From contig CM067079.1 in assembly GCA_033980235.1 (NCBI GenBank), forward strand, positions 25,934,658 to 25,998,657: a stretch of 64,000 bases of DNA, given 5' to 3'. The DNA comes from Diadema setosum (Eukaryota; Echinodermata; Echinoidea; Diadematoida; Diadematidae). Every line of letters begins with the position of its first letter. Positions within the stretch are counted from its first letter, which is position 1. This document shows, one piece after another, positions 23,243 through 34,976 of this stretch. The notes below the pieces were generated by a model. The model had not been told where the DNA came from and did not search any database. It was given only the letters and a program-made list of their open reading frames with translations. The position numbers and the translations under genes were made by a program.

Positions 23243-26200
23243 TAATGAGAAACCTCTTATGGATTATAAAAGCATAAAATTCTCAGAGGTATTGGAAGTT
23301 TATTTGATGAAAATTGGGTTTAAGATGGCTGAGATATCCAAAACCTAAGTAAAACAAAGGGATTCTAATAAAAGGTGGGTCTCACCTTTTATTAGGGTCG
23401 CTTTGTTTTGGATATCTCAGCCATCTCAAAACTAATTTTCATCAAATAAACTTTGAATTCCTCTTAGAATTATATCCTTTTTCATATTTCTCAAGAGGTT
23501 TCTCGTTATCTGAGAAAAAAAAATCAAAAACGTTGGAAACCTTAAAGCCAATCTCAGTGGAAATTGTACCATCCCTTTAAGAAGTTTACAACCTCGTACA
23601 TTCTTCAAGTTCTTCTCGAACTACGAGTCGCGTTTGCATCTATACTTTATAGGGTCGACACAACGATTGACATGTATAGACGTACAAACGTGAGCTATAT
23701 AAACATGTTCTAATGAATAGCAAATAGGTTTATTGAGTTATTTAGTATAGATACTTGCAGTAACAATCATATGATATCTAAAGACCAATTATTTAGATGA
23801 AGAGAATTTATATTGATCCACCATGCAACATACAAGTATAAATGTGAACTTTTCGTCGTGCTGAATTCAGATTCTCACCTTCGTCCATGTTTTCGCAAAC
23901 AGATGTGCGTTTACGCTCCGAACTTGATACCTTTCAACTACCTGGGGTTCATCGGGGATCTGGCTCGATACCTGGCCTACGAAAGACCGAAACTCATCGC
24001 AGGGATGTACGTGGCATTATAATCTTCATATTTATTGCTGAATTTGTACTAAAATCTCGATGTTCTTCTCATAAGAACAAAGACAAGGACAGAAAAACAG
24101 ATTGAAAATAAAATCCAGTGGGGCTGGACGTAAGAAAATATAATTTCCACGAAGCTTTGTGAAGTGCTGATGGATTGGCAGAGAATTCCATTCGTTACGG
24201 AAAGATAATGCTAAATATATGATTCATTAAAACAGAGTTAAAAACCGTTGAAATGCGACTTTTGGTCGTCCCGCGAGGTCTCGGGTTCGAATCCCGCTGA
24301 GTTTTACATCTCTGGACAAGGGATGAGGTTCTTACCCACCCAGCAAATCCCAGTCCACCAAAGTGTGTAAAAATGAGCACCTGGCAATTATGGAATTATA
24401 TAACCGTTAGCATTGTCCAGCAGAATGTCACGGCCCTATGATAGAGCAGCGGCAATACTGACGAGGGTACCCTGTGAAATATGACCAATATTATTTTCAT
24501 TGTCATGATTAGAATCCAGAAAAGCATGAATCACTACACGATAATGAATTGCAATATAGTCATCAACTCTGTAAGGAGGTGCTTGGGTTACGTTAGTTCA
24601 CGTTTTCTGGTCGATGCATATCATTTTATATAATGGCCTCTTTGTCAAAACTTATATGTGACTGTATTCGTACGTGTAAAGATTGGATCCTAATTTGGGA
24701 TTATTTTCTTTCATTCTCTCCGCAGATGGTTCGGAGCAGTCGCAATTCACATATCTGAGGCAATATACGCTTTCTATCTGGCTGGGTGAGTAAACCACAA
24801 GAAGGAAACTTTTTTTTTTCCCCATGACCAATACTTTTATTTTCTTTCATTGTTTATTGAACAAAATCAAACCAAACAATGTATTACAGGAATTATACTG
24901 TCTTTTTATGATTACACAAATCCAAAATATGTCATTTAAGAGACGTCTGTATTATAAAAAACATAACTTTTCAAAGTATCAAAATCGAATTTAAAATTGA
25001 AGAACCAATTTTCTGTCTTCTTTAGCAGATAAATAATACTTTAGATCCTTATTGCGTTTTAACTGAGTTGTGAGGCCAGTAATAGTAAAAGTTTTGGCTT
25101 GGAATTGCAAATCCGATATAAATGCAATACTTAAACAGTAAACTAAAAAACGTTAGAAACTTGTTAAAGCAATCAAGCATTTGTCGAGAGAGATGGAAGG
25201 TGCAACGATTTGATTCCCTTCTCATTGATAATCTATTAAATTATAATAGCAGTCAAAATTGACTTTACATTGAAACATTCGCAAGAATATGAATAAGTGT
25301 ATCATGATCTTTGCCACAAAATGTATAAAAGAGAAATCTGTTCTTTTGATTTTGATCAAGAAGTCATCAAAAGTAATTTGTTTTTAAAAATAACCATGCG
25401 CAATTTCACACATTTATTTTATTTGTATATTCTGTTAAAGAAAGAGAATAAATTTTGAATTTGAAAAATTTGAAATGTGAACAATTTTTGTTTGGAATAT
25501 CTCAAGATGTACAGAGGCGAGCATTGTAGTAAGCATTAAATGAAGTTATTTCTATGCATTTTCTCCATGACCACTATACATGTATATGCCTTATTGCATC
25601 TTTGCATCTCTGTTGAAAAACAACGCAGAAGAAACAGCAAGGTAGTCAGATATCTCGGTGTACCGACCTATGACTAAGTCAGATACTTCGGGTACACACA
25701 CACACACACACACACACAGAGAAATACATGCACACAAACTGATGCGCGGCGACAATTTTTTTTTTTTTTTTTTTTTTTTTTTACCGAGGAGAAACAAAAT
25801 CTCTTTGAAAGAAACTTAAGGGGGTACGTACTAATGGAATAAAGTGTCACCAGTTTACCTCATAAAGTCGGATCATGTCCCAGGATCCATGTTAAAGGTT
25901 TCTCTGTATTTGTTTGCCTTTTTTAACAATTGGTACCTAAAGCCTCAGAATTCCAATAGTGCTTTATTTGCTTTCCATTGATGCCCGTTTTCATTGAAAT
26001 CATCACATTACACTGACTGTTGCATAATAGGATCATTGCAAAGAGATTTTTCTCCTCCTCCTCACCTACTCATTATAAGCTCTTTTGGATCATTGTCACT
26101 TTAAATATTGCATATAGGAAGAAAGGCATCACCGGCTGTGCGCGCATCAAATGGTTCATCTCCACGCTCTGCTTTGGGATAGGCTCACTTGGAATCCTCC

Positions 26201-26376
26201 TCAAATACGATCCCACCGAGGAGAGGGTTGTTGTCAAAACGGATCAAAAGTGGAGTGGAGAGAATCGCCCCAAGATCAAGTTCGTGCAAGTTTTCCGAGA
26301 CGAGAGCGATGACGATTCCGGTGGCGACATTCAAGAAGACAACGGTAGTCATGACAACAACAGTCGGTGTTCATAG
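22573..26376 (+). CDS. TMEM254: TMEM254-like membrane protein A (four exons, 176 aa)
   Basis: Exons 22573-22680, 23903-24006, 24726-24785 and 26118-26376, all joined by GT-AG introns of phase 0, 2, 2. The start is the first of two adjacent ATGs, beginning MMQQSKMAPS. The body matches the small TMEM254 (DUF4499) family: a first hydrophobic segment (about 19-44), an IPFNYLG loop, a second segment with H79-x-x-E82-x-x-Y85-A (about 67-90), then KKGITG and a third segment WFISTLCFGIGSLGILL (about 103-119). It has an acidic tail of roughly 50 residues (DESDDDSGGD) that copy B lacks; the vertebrate protein is about 123 aa. Molecular function is unknown for the family. Codon frames join cleanly across every intron, supporting a working gene. 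Confidence 0.85.
22840..23075. mobile_element. Palindromic MITE in intron 1 of TMEM254-like A
   Basis: Words such as CCCATGAGTTCGACA, GAGTCATACAGCCC and GGTCCATGAGTC recur in direct and inverted orientation. The right half (GTCGAACTCATGGGC, then AATGGACCTTTTTT) mirrors the left. Short, non-coding. Confidence 0.55.
23158..23576. mobile_element. TTAA-flanked palindromic MITE, copy 1
   Basis: TTAA flanks it at 23154-23157 and 23577-23580. The ends AGGATGGTATAG and GTACCATCCCT are inverted. The middle has the inverted pair GGCTGAGATATCCAAA / GGATATCTCAGCCATC and TTTATTTGATGAAAAT / ATTTTCATCAAATAAA. A (GT)n run at 23207-23239 sits in the left half. A 45 bp host word (TTCTTCTCGAACTA...CGCGTTTGC) occurs on both sides of the element. 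Same family as 36035-36417. Confidence 0.75.
24195..24490 (+). repeat. tRNA-derived SINE-like repeat in intron 2 of TMEM254-like A
   Basis: A B box (GGTTCGAATCC, 24284-24294) is followed by a unique body that ends GAGGGTACCCTGTGAAATATGACC. The A box is degenerate and no cloverleaf forms, so this is not a tRNA gene. Confidence 0.55.
24880..25480 (-). mobile_element. Decayed LINE-like fragment in intron 3 of TMEM254-like A
   Basis: Minus-strand translation near 25330-25240 gives FCGKDHDTLIHILA, similar to the Cys/His region near the C-terminus of LINE ORF2 proteins. The rest is AT-rich with many stops. Weak call. Confidence 0.3.
25690..25785. repeat. (CA)n and poly-T runs
   Basis: A (CA)n stretch at 25695-25718 and a T run of about 26 at 25757-25782, within intron 3 of TMEM254-like A. 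Confidence 0.9.
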
Positions 26377-29007
26377 GCTGGTGATATTGCATGCTATGTG
26401 TCATCTAGGGCCTATGCACAAGAAAGTCGCCTGATTGAAGAGTGAATGGCTTTTGATATCACGTTTCGGGCGCTCCTGTATACGAAGGCCAAAATTTACT
26501 CTTGATTGGTCTTCACTCAGAAAGCACCAGTGTACTTGCAACGGTGACACCGTATAGTATTCCTGTAAATACCTCTAGTCGGATATTGAGTAGCAACAAA
26601 CAAACAAACAAACAACTTCCCATTGCAAATCTTGGGACTGGATTGAAACAAAGAATACATTAGACTTTTGGGTGTCATTCATGTAATCCTTTATTTCATC
26701 GTGGGGAGGGGGTATTTGCAATGGATCACACGGCAAGCAATGACCACTGAGACTGGTAAAGTTATAGGTCCTCTTTTGGCAGCTCTATCGAGTCGCGCCA
26801 AGTCACCTGTGCAGACGACCTTTGGCTGTGGTTTAATTGTGTTGTTGTTGTTGTTTTTTTCGGGGGGGGGGTGTGGTGGCTACCTCTTTACGTAGGAAGA
26901 AGTAAGTTGTGTTTCGTATCAGTTTTTTTTTAATTCTTGTTTGATTGCTTTAACTTTGCCTCGTATCAAGTAAGTAAAAGAAAATACCTTTTGCGCTATG
27001 ATAGTGTTCTGCCTGTTAACAACAACAACCCAACAGAAACAAGACCATGTGTATAAATCATTGATGGGTTTTTTTAGCAAGGTGCATAAAACCGTGATCA
27101 AATGTGTGTGTGCGTGTCTTTGTTTGAATGTTTGTATATGCATTTGACCAAGAAAGACGAACTTCCTATTTTTATATGTGTACCTATTTGTTTGCGAATC
27201 GTACTGTCAAGTTTAGCCCTGTTTGAGTGTTTGCTGTCGTCGTGTCTATCCAGGATATTCGTATAGTAAGGACCACGTTCGTTCTGCAATGATGACAATG
27301 CTTGTAAAGTGACAGCACGGATTCAATCTACTGTAACCTGGCTCAGCATAGTCCAGAGAATGTGAATGTTACCCGTCCTGTAATATAATCTTCCGTGTGC
27401 GTGACCTGTTTCCTAAATTTAAACAAACAAACAAACAAACAAACAAACAAACAGCGATTAATATTGCCTCACATTTAAGATTGTCACAAACTTGAATCCG
27501 TCCCTCACTGTGTATAATGGCCTCTATGTCTAACCTGATAAATATGAAATATTAGATGTTGAAATATGTTTTGTAGTTTCCACACGAATACGGCATATGA
27601 GATGCGTCGTTTATAAGTATTTTAACAGGATAGTTGAAGAACCATTTCATTGAGCTTAATTTTTTGGAGACTGAAATGTAAGATCGCAAATCACACTTCA
27701 GACATTTCCTACGTTTCAATGAAGATAACCCCCCCCCCCAGAAACTCAGGAAATTTTACTTGATATATAAAGGACCAAAATATTGAAATATTGCATGAAA
27801 ATATCCTTCATCTTATTGTTATTATCAGATTTTATATTTTGATATGTCACTGAAGAGTGCTGGCTTAAATCTGTTTATGTATTTTAGGTATGTAATGTAA
27901 CATTTCTAGATTGTTTATTTTATAGTTCCTTTTTTTTTTTTTTTTTTTTTTTTTTACAATTGAAGGGTTTAGACACTACATCAATTTTTGCCTCTTGTCA
28001 ATTATGTCGAAAGTGCAATTTTGTTGCGGAATAAATTCTCGAGAGAAAATTTCTACGATATACGTTCTGTGTAGCCTTTTTATTGTAAGATGCAGAGAAA
28101 TGTATTTTAAGCAGAAAGCAACTTCTGACGACTCACATTTCCTTACATTCAAAACATTTCTTCGAATGTCATCGCGCTGTGTATTATTCATTTCCCTTTT
28201 TCATAAGATTCCTTTGTATTTTCCTCCTTCCTTTTTTTTTCTTTTTCTAATCTGTTCTATTTAATCATCTTTTCATTTATCACAAGACTCTATCTTCATT
28301 TCATTTCAGTTATTTCTTTATTTTGCTCATTCATTACTCAATACATTTATTGTACCTAAACCCATTCAGCAAGATTACGAAACGATGAAACATATGAGAA
28401 TTGCTACGCTTAATGATTTCTTTCAGCTAACCAAATTTGCGTCCTGTTTCTATGGTCAATTTATATAATAGATCGTAATGAAAATCTCACGAATACAATG
28501 AATTAAAACCCCACACTTGTACTATTTGTAGGTTCGTTTCAACATTTTTCTTAAAGGGTTTGTGCAAAAAAAAAAGGGTCTGAACTTTGTATCTCTTGTT
28601 TTCTTGATGCGATTTTGTTTGTTTTGCGTTAATCGTGTAACTAACTTCGATGGTATTGTTTCTAAAATAAGATGACGTCTGACCTAACCGTTACTGCGAT
28701 TAGATTAGTGTTTTACTCGACCTTTGGCTTGCGTTCTTGAAAATCGAATAAGCAAGGCAACAGTGTGTTCAAATAAGGGCTTTCAACGCAACAATGGTGG
28801 TGCTGTAGCGTGTGTGATAACAATAGTCTCGTGCACGATGGTCGCTAAGTATAGTTTTCAACGGACGCACGTTCTTCTATAGCTTGCACATTTTACAACA
28901 CAGGTGTTTCCTAGATCTGCAGCAACAAGGCCAGGCTCTTCTTTGCCTTATATCCTGATATCACTGGACTACATAGTTATTTAGTGTGTAGTAGCATATC
29001 AGTCGCG
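26377..29007. other. Intergenic region between the two TMEM254-like genes
   Basis: Holds the 3' UTR of gene A and the upstream region of gene B. Simple repeats: G run near 26862, eight or nine CAAA units at 27420-27453, C run near 27731, T run at 27930-27956. ORFs seen here are AT-rich and not protein-like. Confidence 0.5.
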
Positions 29008-32000
29008 ATGGCGCAGATAGTTGGACCAAACTATTTCCGACTGCCCAACGTCTTGGGCATGATCCTTACGCTGTTACTGCTGGGTATATTTCCGGTAAGT
29101 TATAAGAACTTAAGAAGAATTGGCAGCTGCATTGTGTCAGTAGACGACATTTCAGGCTTTTATTTCTTTTATATATTCTTCATAGTTGCATAGTCACTAA
29201 TGCAGTGTCTACGCTGGTGATCTTTTACTGGATTTTATTATTATGGGCTGCCTCTCCTACAGAAATGAGTGTTGATACCTAGCTGCAGTGAAGAAGAAAA
29301 AAAAATCGTAGCAGAAGGTCATTAATTGCTTTCCATGTTTGCTAGTGCATGTGTGTGTGTGTGTGTGTGTGTTCGAGATTGCATATGTGTGGTCAATTAC
29401 TATTATTTTCATAACGCACATGCTGGGGTATAGAAGCGTACGACGCCCAAGCCCATAAACAGCCTTCGTTTCACATTAACGTTACATGGAAACCGTTCGA
29501 GACTTGCTTTGGGAGAACTTTGACGCATAAGCAACACACGTGGCACAAACGTCATTGTGAGCTGCTATTTGTCCTCGCAATAGTGACGCTTTCCATAACT
29601 TTCAGGCCAGTTATCATCTAGTATCTGTTTGCCTTCTCTTAAGGTAAACGTAAGAGAAGGCAAACAATGTGTAGTATCTTCTGTATATGCTTTTTTGCCT
29701 CTACCCATTCTTCCATGCCTACTCAGAGGCATTTTAAGTTAGCCTAGGACTATTCCTCTGCACTATTTTATCGCATAAATCGTAGGCCTACATGTATATT
29801 ATATGCAAGGCAAATATTTCCAAGCTAAATTGGCAAGCCATGCCAACGTAAAAGTACTGATGTGTATATTAAGGATCTCTGTTATTGGAATGATTACTGG
29901 TTGAAGGTTCCTTGGGAATAAGTTTTTAATCCCTTAGCTATGATACAGAACATTTCATTCTTGTTGTCTGATATTATATTACATGCTTACTGCTTATCTG
30001 CAGAAGAAAAAGAGGTTGTCATTCATTAATATCAATGTGTCATCCCAACTCTATGTTGCCAATTTGCAGATCTGCATGTACTTTCCTGACAAGATTCCGT
30101 ATGGCTCTCTCGGTCCTCTTGGGAGCGTCTTCTACTACATGGCACACAACATACCCGTGTTTATCGCCAGAATGTGAGAATCCTTTAATTGTCTCTGCTA
30201 CTCTAAGTGGCGTCACACTATCCCGAAATTTTCACACTGGTGGCAACACGCATATGGAATTTTCAGTTTCGTGCGGAGTTGGCCTCGAACTTGGTCCAAA
30301 GCTTTATCCAGAAGTTTAGCCAAAGGACACGCGAAGGAAACGCAATGGCTACACAAAGATTTTGCCACCGCTCACAAAGTTGCTGCAGGAGTCTGTATGA
30401 GAAACTCGGGTCTTACGAACGCTTAAATGCCTTCACGATTGACCCAATACGATCAGAGCCGAATTTGAATCTTTCCTTTATCGTATGTCCATCTTGTCGC
30501 AGGGACACGAATATTTACATACATACAGACAGACGTTTTGAACGATTGAATGACTGAATAAGCCACCTCGGAGATAGCTCATGTGCACATGGGTACAAAT
30601 GACCTTTCATTTTTCTCATTTGGTTAGACACTGCACTCAATTCAAAGCGACATAATGCAGCAGCTTGCCCAACATAGCATTTCATGGAACTCGTATTCTA
30701 ACAAAGAATGGACCTGTGTAGATGAAGTGATCAGAATGTTTTGTCAATCAACACTTTGGGAAGCATCCATTTCATTGTGCTGTTTTGAATACATTAACAA
30801 ACTTTTTCTGTTAACATTGCCAAATACCAGGCTTGCTGTCAGGCGGATGTACTGGCAGGCAACATTTATAAGGATTACAAATAATCATAGTTTAAAGATG
30901 CTTTGGTCAGTGAATTTAAAAACCAACCTGTCTCTCGGTACAAATGAACCTTTTCTGCTCATGCTCAAACTGGAACCCCGAACTGGCTTATTAGTTACCG
31001 CTCTAATGAAGCGTTGAATGCTTTAATAGCTTAGCAGGCGTCACACTGCCTCGAAGTTGAGCAAAGATTTACACACGATAAAGAAAATTTCCAAATTCGC
31101 CTCTGCTCGTATGAAGGCTAGATTATACGGCCATTCGTACAACGTATATAAACGCCAGTGGAGCTTCTCGGCTTGATAAAAGAAGATTGTACACTATTTG
31201 TACTTGCTTTGGTTATTGTCCTGCTTTTGATTAAACTCGGGACCAACTTCGTCCGATATTGCAAATTCCATAGTCGTATTGCCATCTTGTGTCAACTTCG
31301 GGACAGTGTCACGTTAGCCTTATAGAAAGCAACCACGTGATGAACCAACTGCTTGAAGTCTCCATCCCTGAGGCTATGGTCACAACCCCCAAAATCAGCC
31401 TGCTCGGCGACCGGTCGGCGAGTTTTTAGCTAAAACCGGTCGGAGAACGACCGGTGACCGACCAGTGACCGACCAGGCGCCGCTGATTTTTAGGGCATCG
31501 GTCGGTCGCCGCTGAAGTTTTAACGCGGAGTTAAAATTTCAGCGGCGACCGACCAGTTTTCACTCGCTGCCCAAAATACGCTCGGTGTCCGAGCAGGAAC
31601 CGCCCAGGTAGTGACCTAATCGAGCGGTCGCTGCCGAGCGATTTAGGGAACAAAAATAATAGAGACAAAAATGACAACAGCACAGAAGAAAACCAAGAGA
31701 ATAGATCGAGCGGTCGCCGTCGAGCGATTTGGGGACTAAAATGACAGAGGCACTGAAGGAAATCAGGGCCTAGATGGAGAAGATAATCTAGCGCAATGTG
31801 GAAGAAGCTGCAGGGGGAGGGATAAGAGGCAAGGAAACCCCACCAACATATCAGCATCTCAACATCTCGGCAACCAACATGAGGGACATTGAAGTCAGAG
31901 GCAACCATTTCGGGGCAAAAGAGATGAAAGCTAAAAGTTAGTGTCGATATGTTGACGTAGTAAAATATGGTTTGGTTACCTTATCATTCATTAAATGCCT

Positions 32001-33925
32001 GTTGATCGAAGAAGAAATGAATCACAAGAGATGGGGAAAATTAAAATATGAAATCAAATAGGAATAGCAAATTCTGTAAAATATAGAAGCAAAAAAGATA
32101 TTTTGGAAAATTCTAATCTATTCTAATCTTTGTTCCATCTTGGGTGTTCCTCCCTCTTGTTTTATTTCCTAATTTCTAGTTATCTGTGGTATCACATGGC
32201 GGAGTTTTGTTACTTGATAATTTAACTATTAGATGTTTTGCCTCAAGATTTCTTTTAATCAATTAATTAATTAATTAACACATCACAAATCACATAGGAA
32301 CATTAATAAACACAGGTAGCTCGTGAGAAATTTCCGGCAGAGACCGGCGGGTGGCCGCCGGTACGCCAACGGGTCACCGATAGAGATGACCTATCGATCA
32401 CCCGTCGGTCGCTGAGCAATTTCGTAAAAATCGGCCGGTGGCCGGTGGGAGATCGTCCAGTTGCCGATGGGGCATCGCTTGGTGATTGCTCGGACTCTGC
32501 TCGTTGCAGATCCCCACATTTCGCCAAAATTTTACTGAAATCGCTCGGTGACCGACGGGAAATCGACAGGGCGCTGCTCGGTCATCGCTAGGATTTTACA
32601 GCCTGCTCAGCATCTCAAAAAACTGCTGAGCGGTGCCAAAATTCCAGCAGCGACCGAGCAGGCTACAAATCGGTCGGTCGCCGCTCTGAGTTGTGACCGT
32701 AGCCTGAATATAAGATAATTATATTGGATTGCCTTCCTTAACCAGAAACAGCAATTTGGGACGGAACAGTCTTTAGCCTTGTTAGGATTAATAAACCTAG
32801 GAAACAAACAGACGCACACACAAACACATTATACATAGGACCCTATACATGTACATTTTGCATGTACACAGCATACATGCATAAACACACACACGTATAA
32901 GATATTGCCATAGAAATTTATAACCCGATCTTTTCTGCGTACCGTATCAACACTGATCAAAACCTTTGTTTACTATTATATTTGTGATAGAGAATCAGAG
33001 AGAACGATTGCAAAAAAAAAAAAAATCGTTAATGCGATGTACAGTGTACTCTTTCTTTTAAATTACATTTCGATCTTTCTCAATTTCATCCCACAGATTT
33101 TACGTGATCGTCGCTGTTCATATCATGGAAGCCCTGTATGCATTCAGCCTGTCAGGGTAAGTTCAAAATAAGAATTATGGAAATAAATAACTATGAATTG
33201 CACCAAAACCTAAACTCAGCCCCCTTCATTCAATCAGAATAGCATCACGTGACACATCAATGAAAAGATCTGAGAAAATTTATAGACTGTCCCTCCACTT
33301 CCTTTGTAACGTTTTGAAGGGTTGGTCAATTGCAAATCCGTTCTCATATTGCAACTTTAAAGATGCGTAGACCCTGTCTTATGAAGAGTCATAGTTGATT
33401 ATATAGTTGATTTCTATCATAAGTCAATGGCAGCCTGTGTGTTAAGAAAATTTAAAATCGATTATATCTTTTGATAAAACGGGGCCCCGGAGTGGAAATG
33501 GGTCTAAGCGTAAGCGCTAGAGAGGAGTCGATAGCATCAGTGTCTGTAGGAAATTTGCGCCGTATGCCCAAGCAAGCATTCGATTACACCACCTGGGGCC
33601 CGTTTCATAAAACTTGTTTTCAGTGACAACTGCCACATTTCTTTGACAAATTTGCTTTCAGCCAACCAGATGCAAGGATTTCAGTAGCTTGTCACATCTA
33701 TGACAACTTGTCACTGATGACAAGTTTTATGAAACGAGCTCCGGGTCTGTGTGCCTTTAAAAGGTTTTCGACTTTTCTCTATTGATCTTTTTCCATTGTA
33801 GGAAGGTCGGGATAGAAGGCCTTTACCGTGTCGCGTGGTTCATATCAACACTCATCTTTGGAATTGGATCTCTACGATGGCTGCTTAAAGCGAGAGCGGA
33901 CATGGCGGTTAAGCACAAGGTTTAA
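29008..33925 (+). CDS. TMEM254: TMEM254-like membrane protein B (four exons, 124 aa)
   Basis: Exons 29008-29094, 30070-30173, 33097-33156 and 33802-33925. The splice phases are the same as in gene A (0, 2, 2), and exons 2 and 3 have the same lengths (104 and 60 bp). Start at ATG 29008 (GCG before, G at +4); the frame is open upstream but has no ATG. Three hydrophobic segments are seen (about 11-33, 60-83, 95-112). IPYGSLGPLG precedes the second and H72-x-x-E75-x-x-Y78-A lies inside it. KVGIEG and WFISTLIFGIGSL follow. The tail is short and basic. The length matches vertebrate TMEM254. Its position 2.6 kb downstream of gene A, same strand and same structure, shows tandem duplication. Family function unknown. 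Confidence 0.87.
30565..31015 (-). repeat. Dispersed repeat R1, copy 2, in intron 2 of TMEM254-like B
   Basis: Reverse complement of 5970-6470, with matches along its whole length but without the poly-A run. ORFs here are repeat-derived. Confidence 0.65.
31372..32704. mobile_element. Non-autonomous DNA transposon with CGGTCG-rich ends
   Basis: Terminal inverted repeats GGCTATGGTCACAAC and GTTGTGACCGTAGCC, flanked by TGA on both sides (31369-31371, 32705-32707), suggesting a 3 bp duplication. Both sub-terminal zones (31400-31760 and 32330-32700) are packed with CGGTCGG, GACCGACC, CGGTCGCCG and GCTCGG words on both strands. The middle is AT-rich. There is no transposase. Superfamily unsettled: 3 bp suits PIF/Harbinger or CMC, but the target is not TWA. 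It lies in intron 2 of TMEM254-like B. Confidence 0.7.
33365..33492. mobile_element. Short palindromic MITE in intron 3 of TMEM254-like B
   Basis: Left word AGACCCTGTCTTATGA is mirrored by TTTGATAAAACGGGGCC. In between lies an AT-rich imperfect hairpin. Confidence 0.45.
33594..33746. mobile_element. Short palindromic MITE, GGGCCCGTTTCAT ends
   Basis: Left GGGCCCGTTTCATAAAACTT is mirrored by AAGTTTTATGAAACGAGCTC. Inner words on dihedral sides (CAGTGACAACTG, TGTCACTGATGAC) also pair. It lies 55 bp before exon 4 of TMEM254-like B. Confidence 0.6.
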
Positions 33926-34681
33926 AGAAGCCTTCAATCCCGTGTCAACCACATAGAAAAAGGGAAATTGGTCTAAAGTTTAGGGCATTTAAAACATTTC
34001 AGAAGCATTCCCGTAAAGGTATGCTCACAATTTGCAAATGTAACAGTCAATGACAGTATTTTACCTCACAATATAATTATTTAGAATTTAACGATAGAGG
34101 TGCTCGTTAAAAAAAAGAAAAGAAAGAAAAAGATAATTGCAAAGGGTACTATTACAATAATGTTTACAGCCGAAATACCAAACATTACGTAGTACAGAGA
34201 CGATTATAAGCGGTTTGTCCCGCCATGGAGAGATTTGACGTGTTTCTGTAAGACTTTTTTAAAGAGGTATTATGCTGCATTTTAGGATTTCTCATGCTGC
34301 AAGCAGGGCGCACGGAATTCATCTTTCTCCGATGCCCGAACACAAACAGTGTTCCATTATACAGTCCACTCTGTGATAATGCCTATGTATTGCTTCTTAA
34401 GATCGCTTTCGCTAATGACCTTAATACAGATAGAGTAAAATAAAAATATAGATACCTTTACTAACAGCAGTAGGAATATGTACGCTATTGTTGACGCTGC
34501 CACTTCTTGTACTAAAAACGAGGATGATAATGATACATGTAATAAGTTTGGTGAACACTATCATAACAATTACTGTCTTTTGTCATCTTCAGTGTTCCCA
34601 CTATTATTCCATCCGTCATTGTCCGTGGGCCATGTCGTTATTATTACCAGGTTATACCCTCTGATATACCTGGCCCAAGCT

Positions 34682-34976
34682 GTTTCGTAAAGTTATCCGT
34701 AAAGTTACACACGACTTTGCGAACGACTTGAATATGCCAAGCAAAGTGGACGTCCCAATCACTGTTAATTTCAATATCTGAGGATGAAATTTAAGATGAT
34801 AATAATTATTCTTACATTTTAACACACGTTTTTAGTTGGAAGTGTATTTTTTGCCCCAATGTAGATGAAATATTGACGTACAGTCGAATCTTCATGAGAG
34901 CATAAGGGGAAAAAATGGATATACGCATAAAATCATATTCCAGGTCGTAAAGTCGTGCGTAACTTTACGAAGAGCA
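34682..34976. mobile_element. Palindromic MITE with CGTAAAGTTA ends
   Basis: TTTCGTAAAGTTATCCGTAA, then ACACACGACTTTGCGAACGAC, at the left is mirrored by GTCGTAAAGTCGTGCGTAAC, then TTTACGAA, at the right. The middle is AT-rich. Confidence 0.5.

Noticed and set aside
28984..29007. Extended start of TMEM254-like B
   Set aside because: The upstream in-frame codon is GTG, not ATG. ATG 29008 has a reasonable context and gives the usual family length.
33712..33740. Hammerhead ribozyme core (CTGATGA ... GAAAC)
   Set aside because: No stem II between the two words; they belong to the arms of a MITE hairpin. A similar CTGATGA near 43359 also lacks stems.
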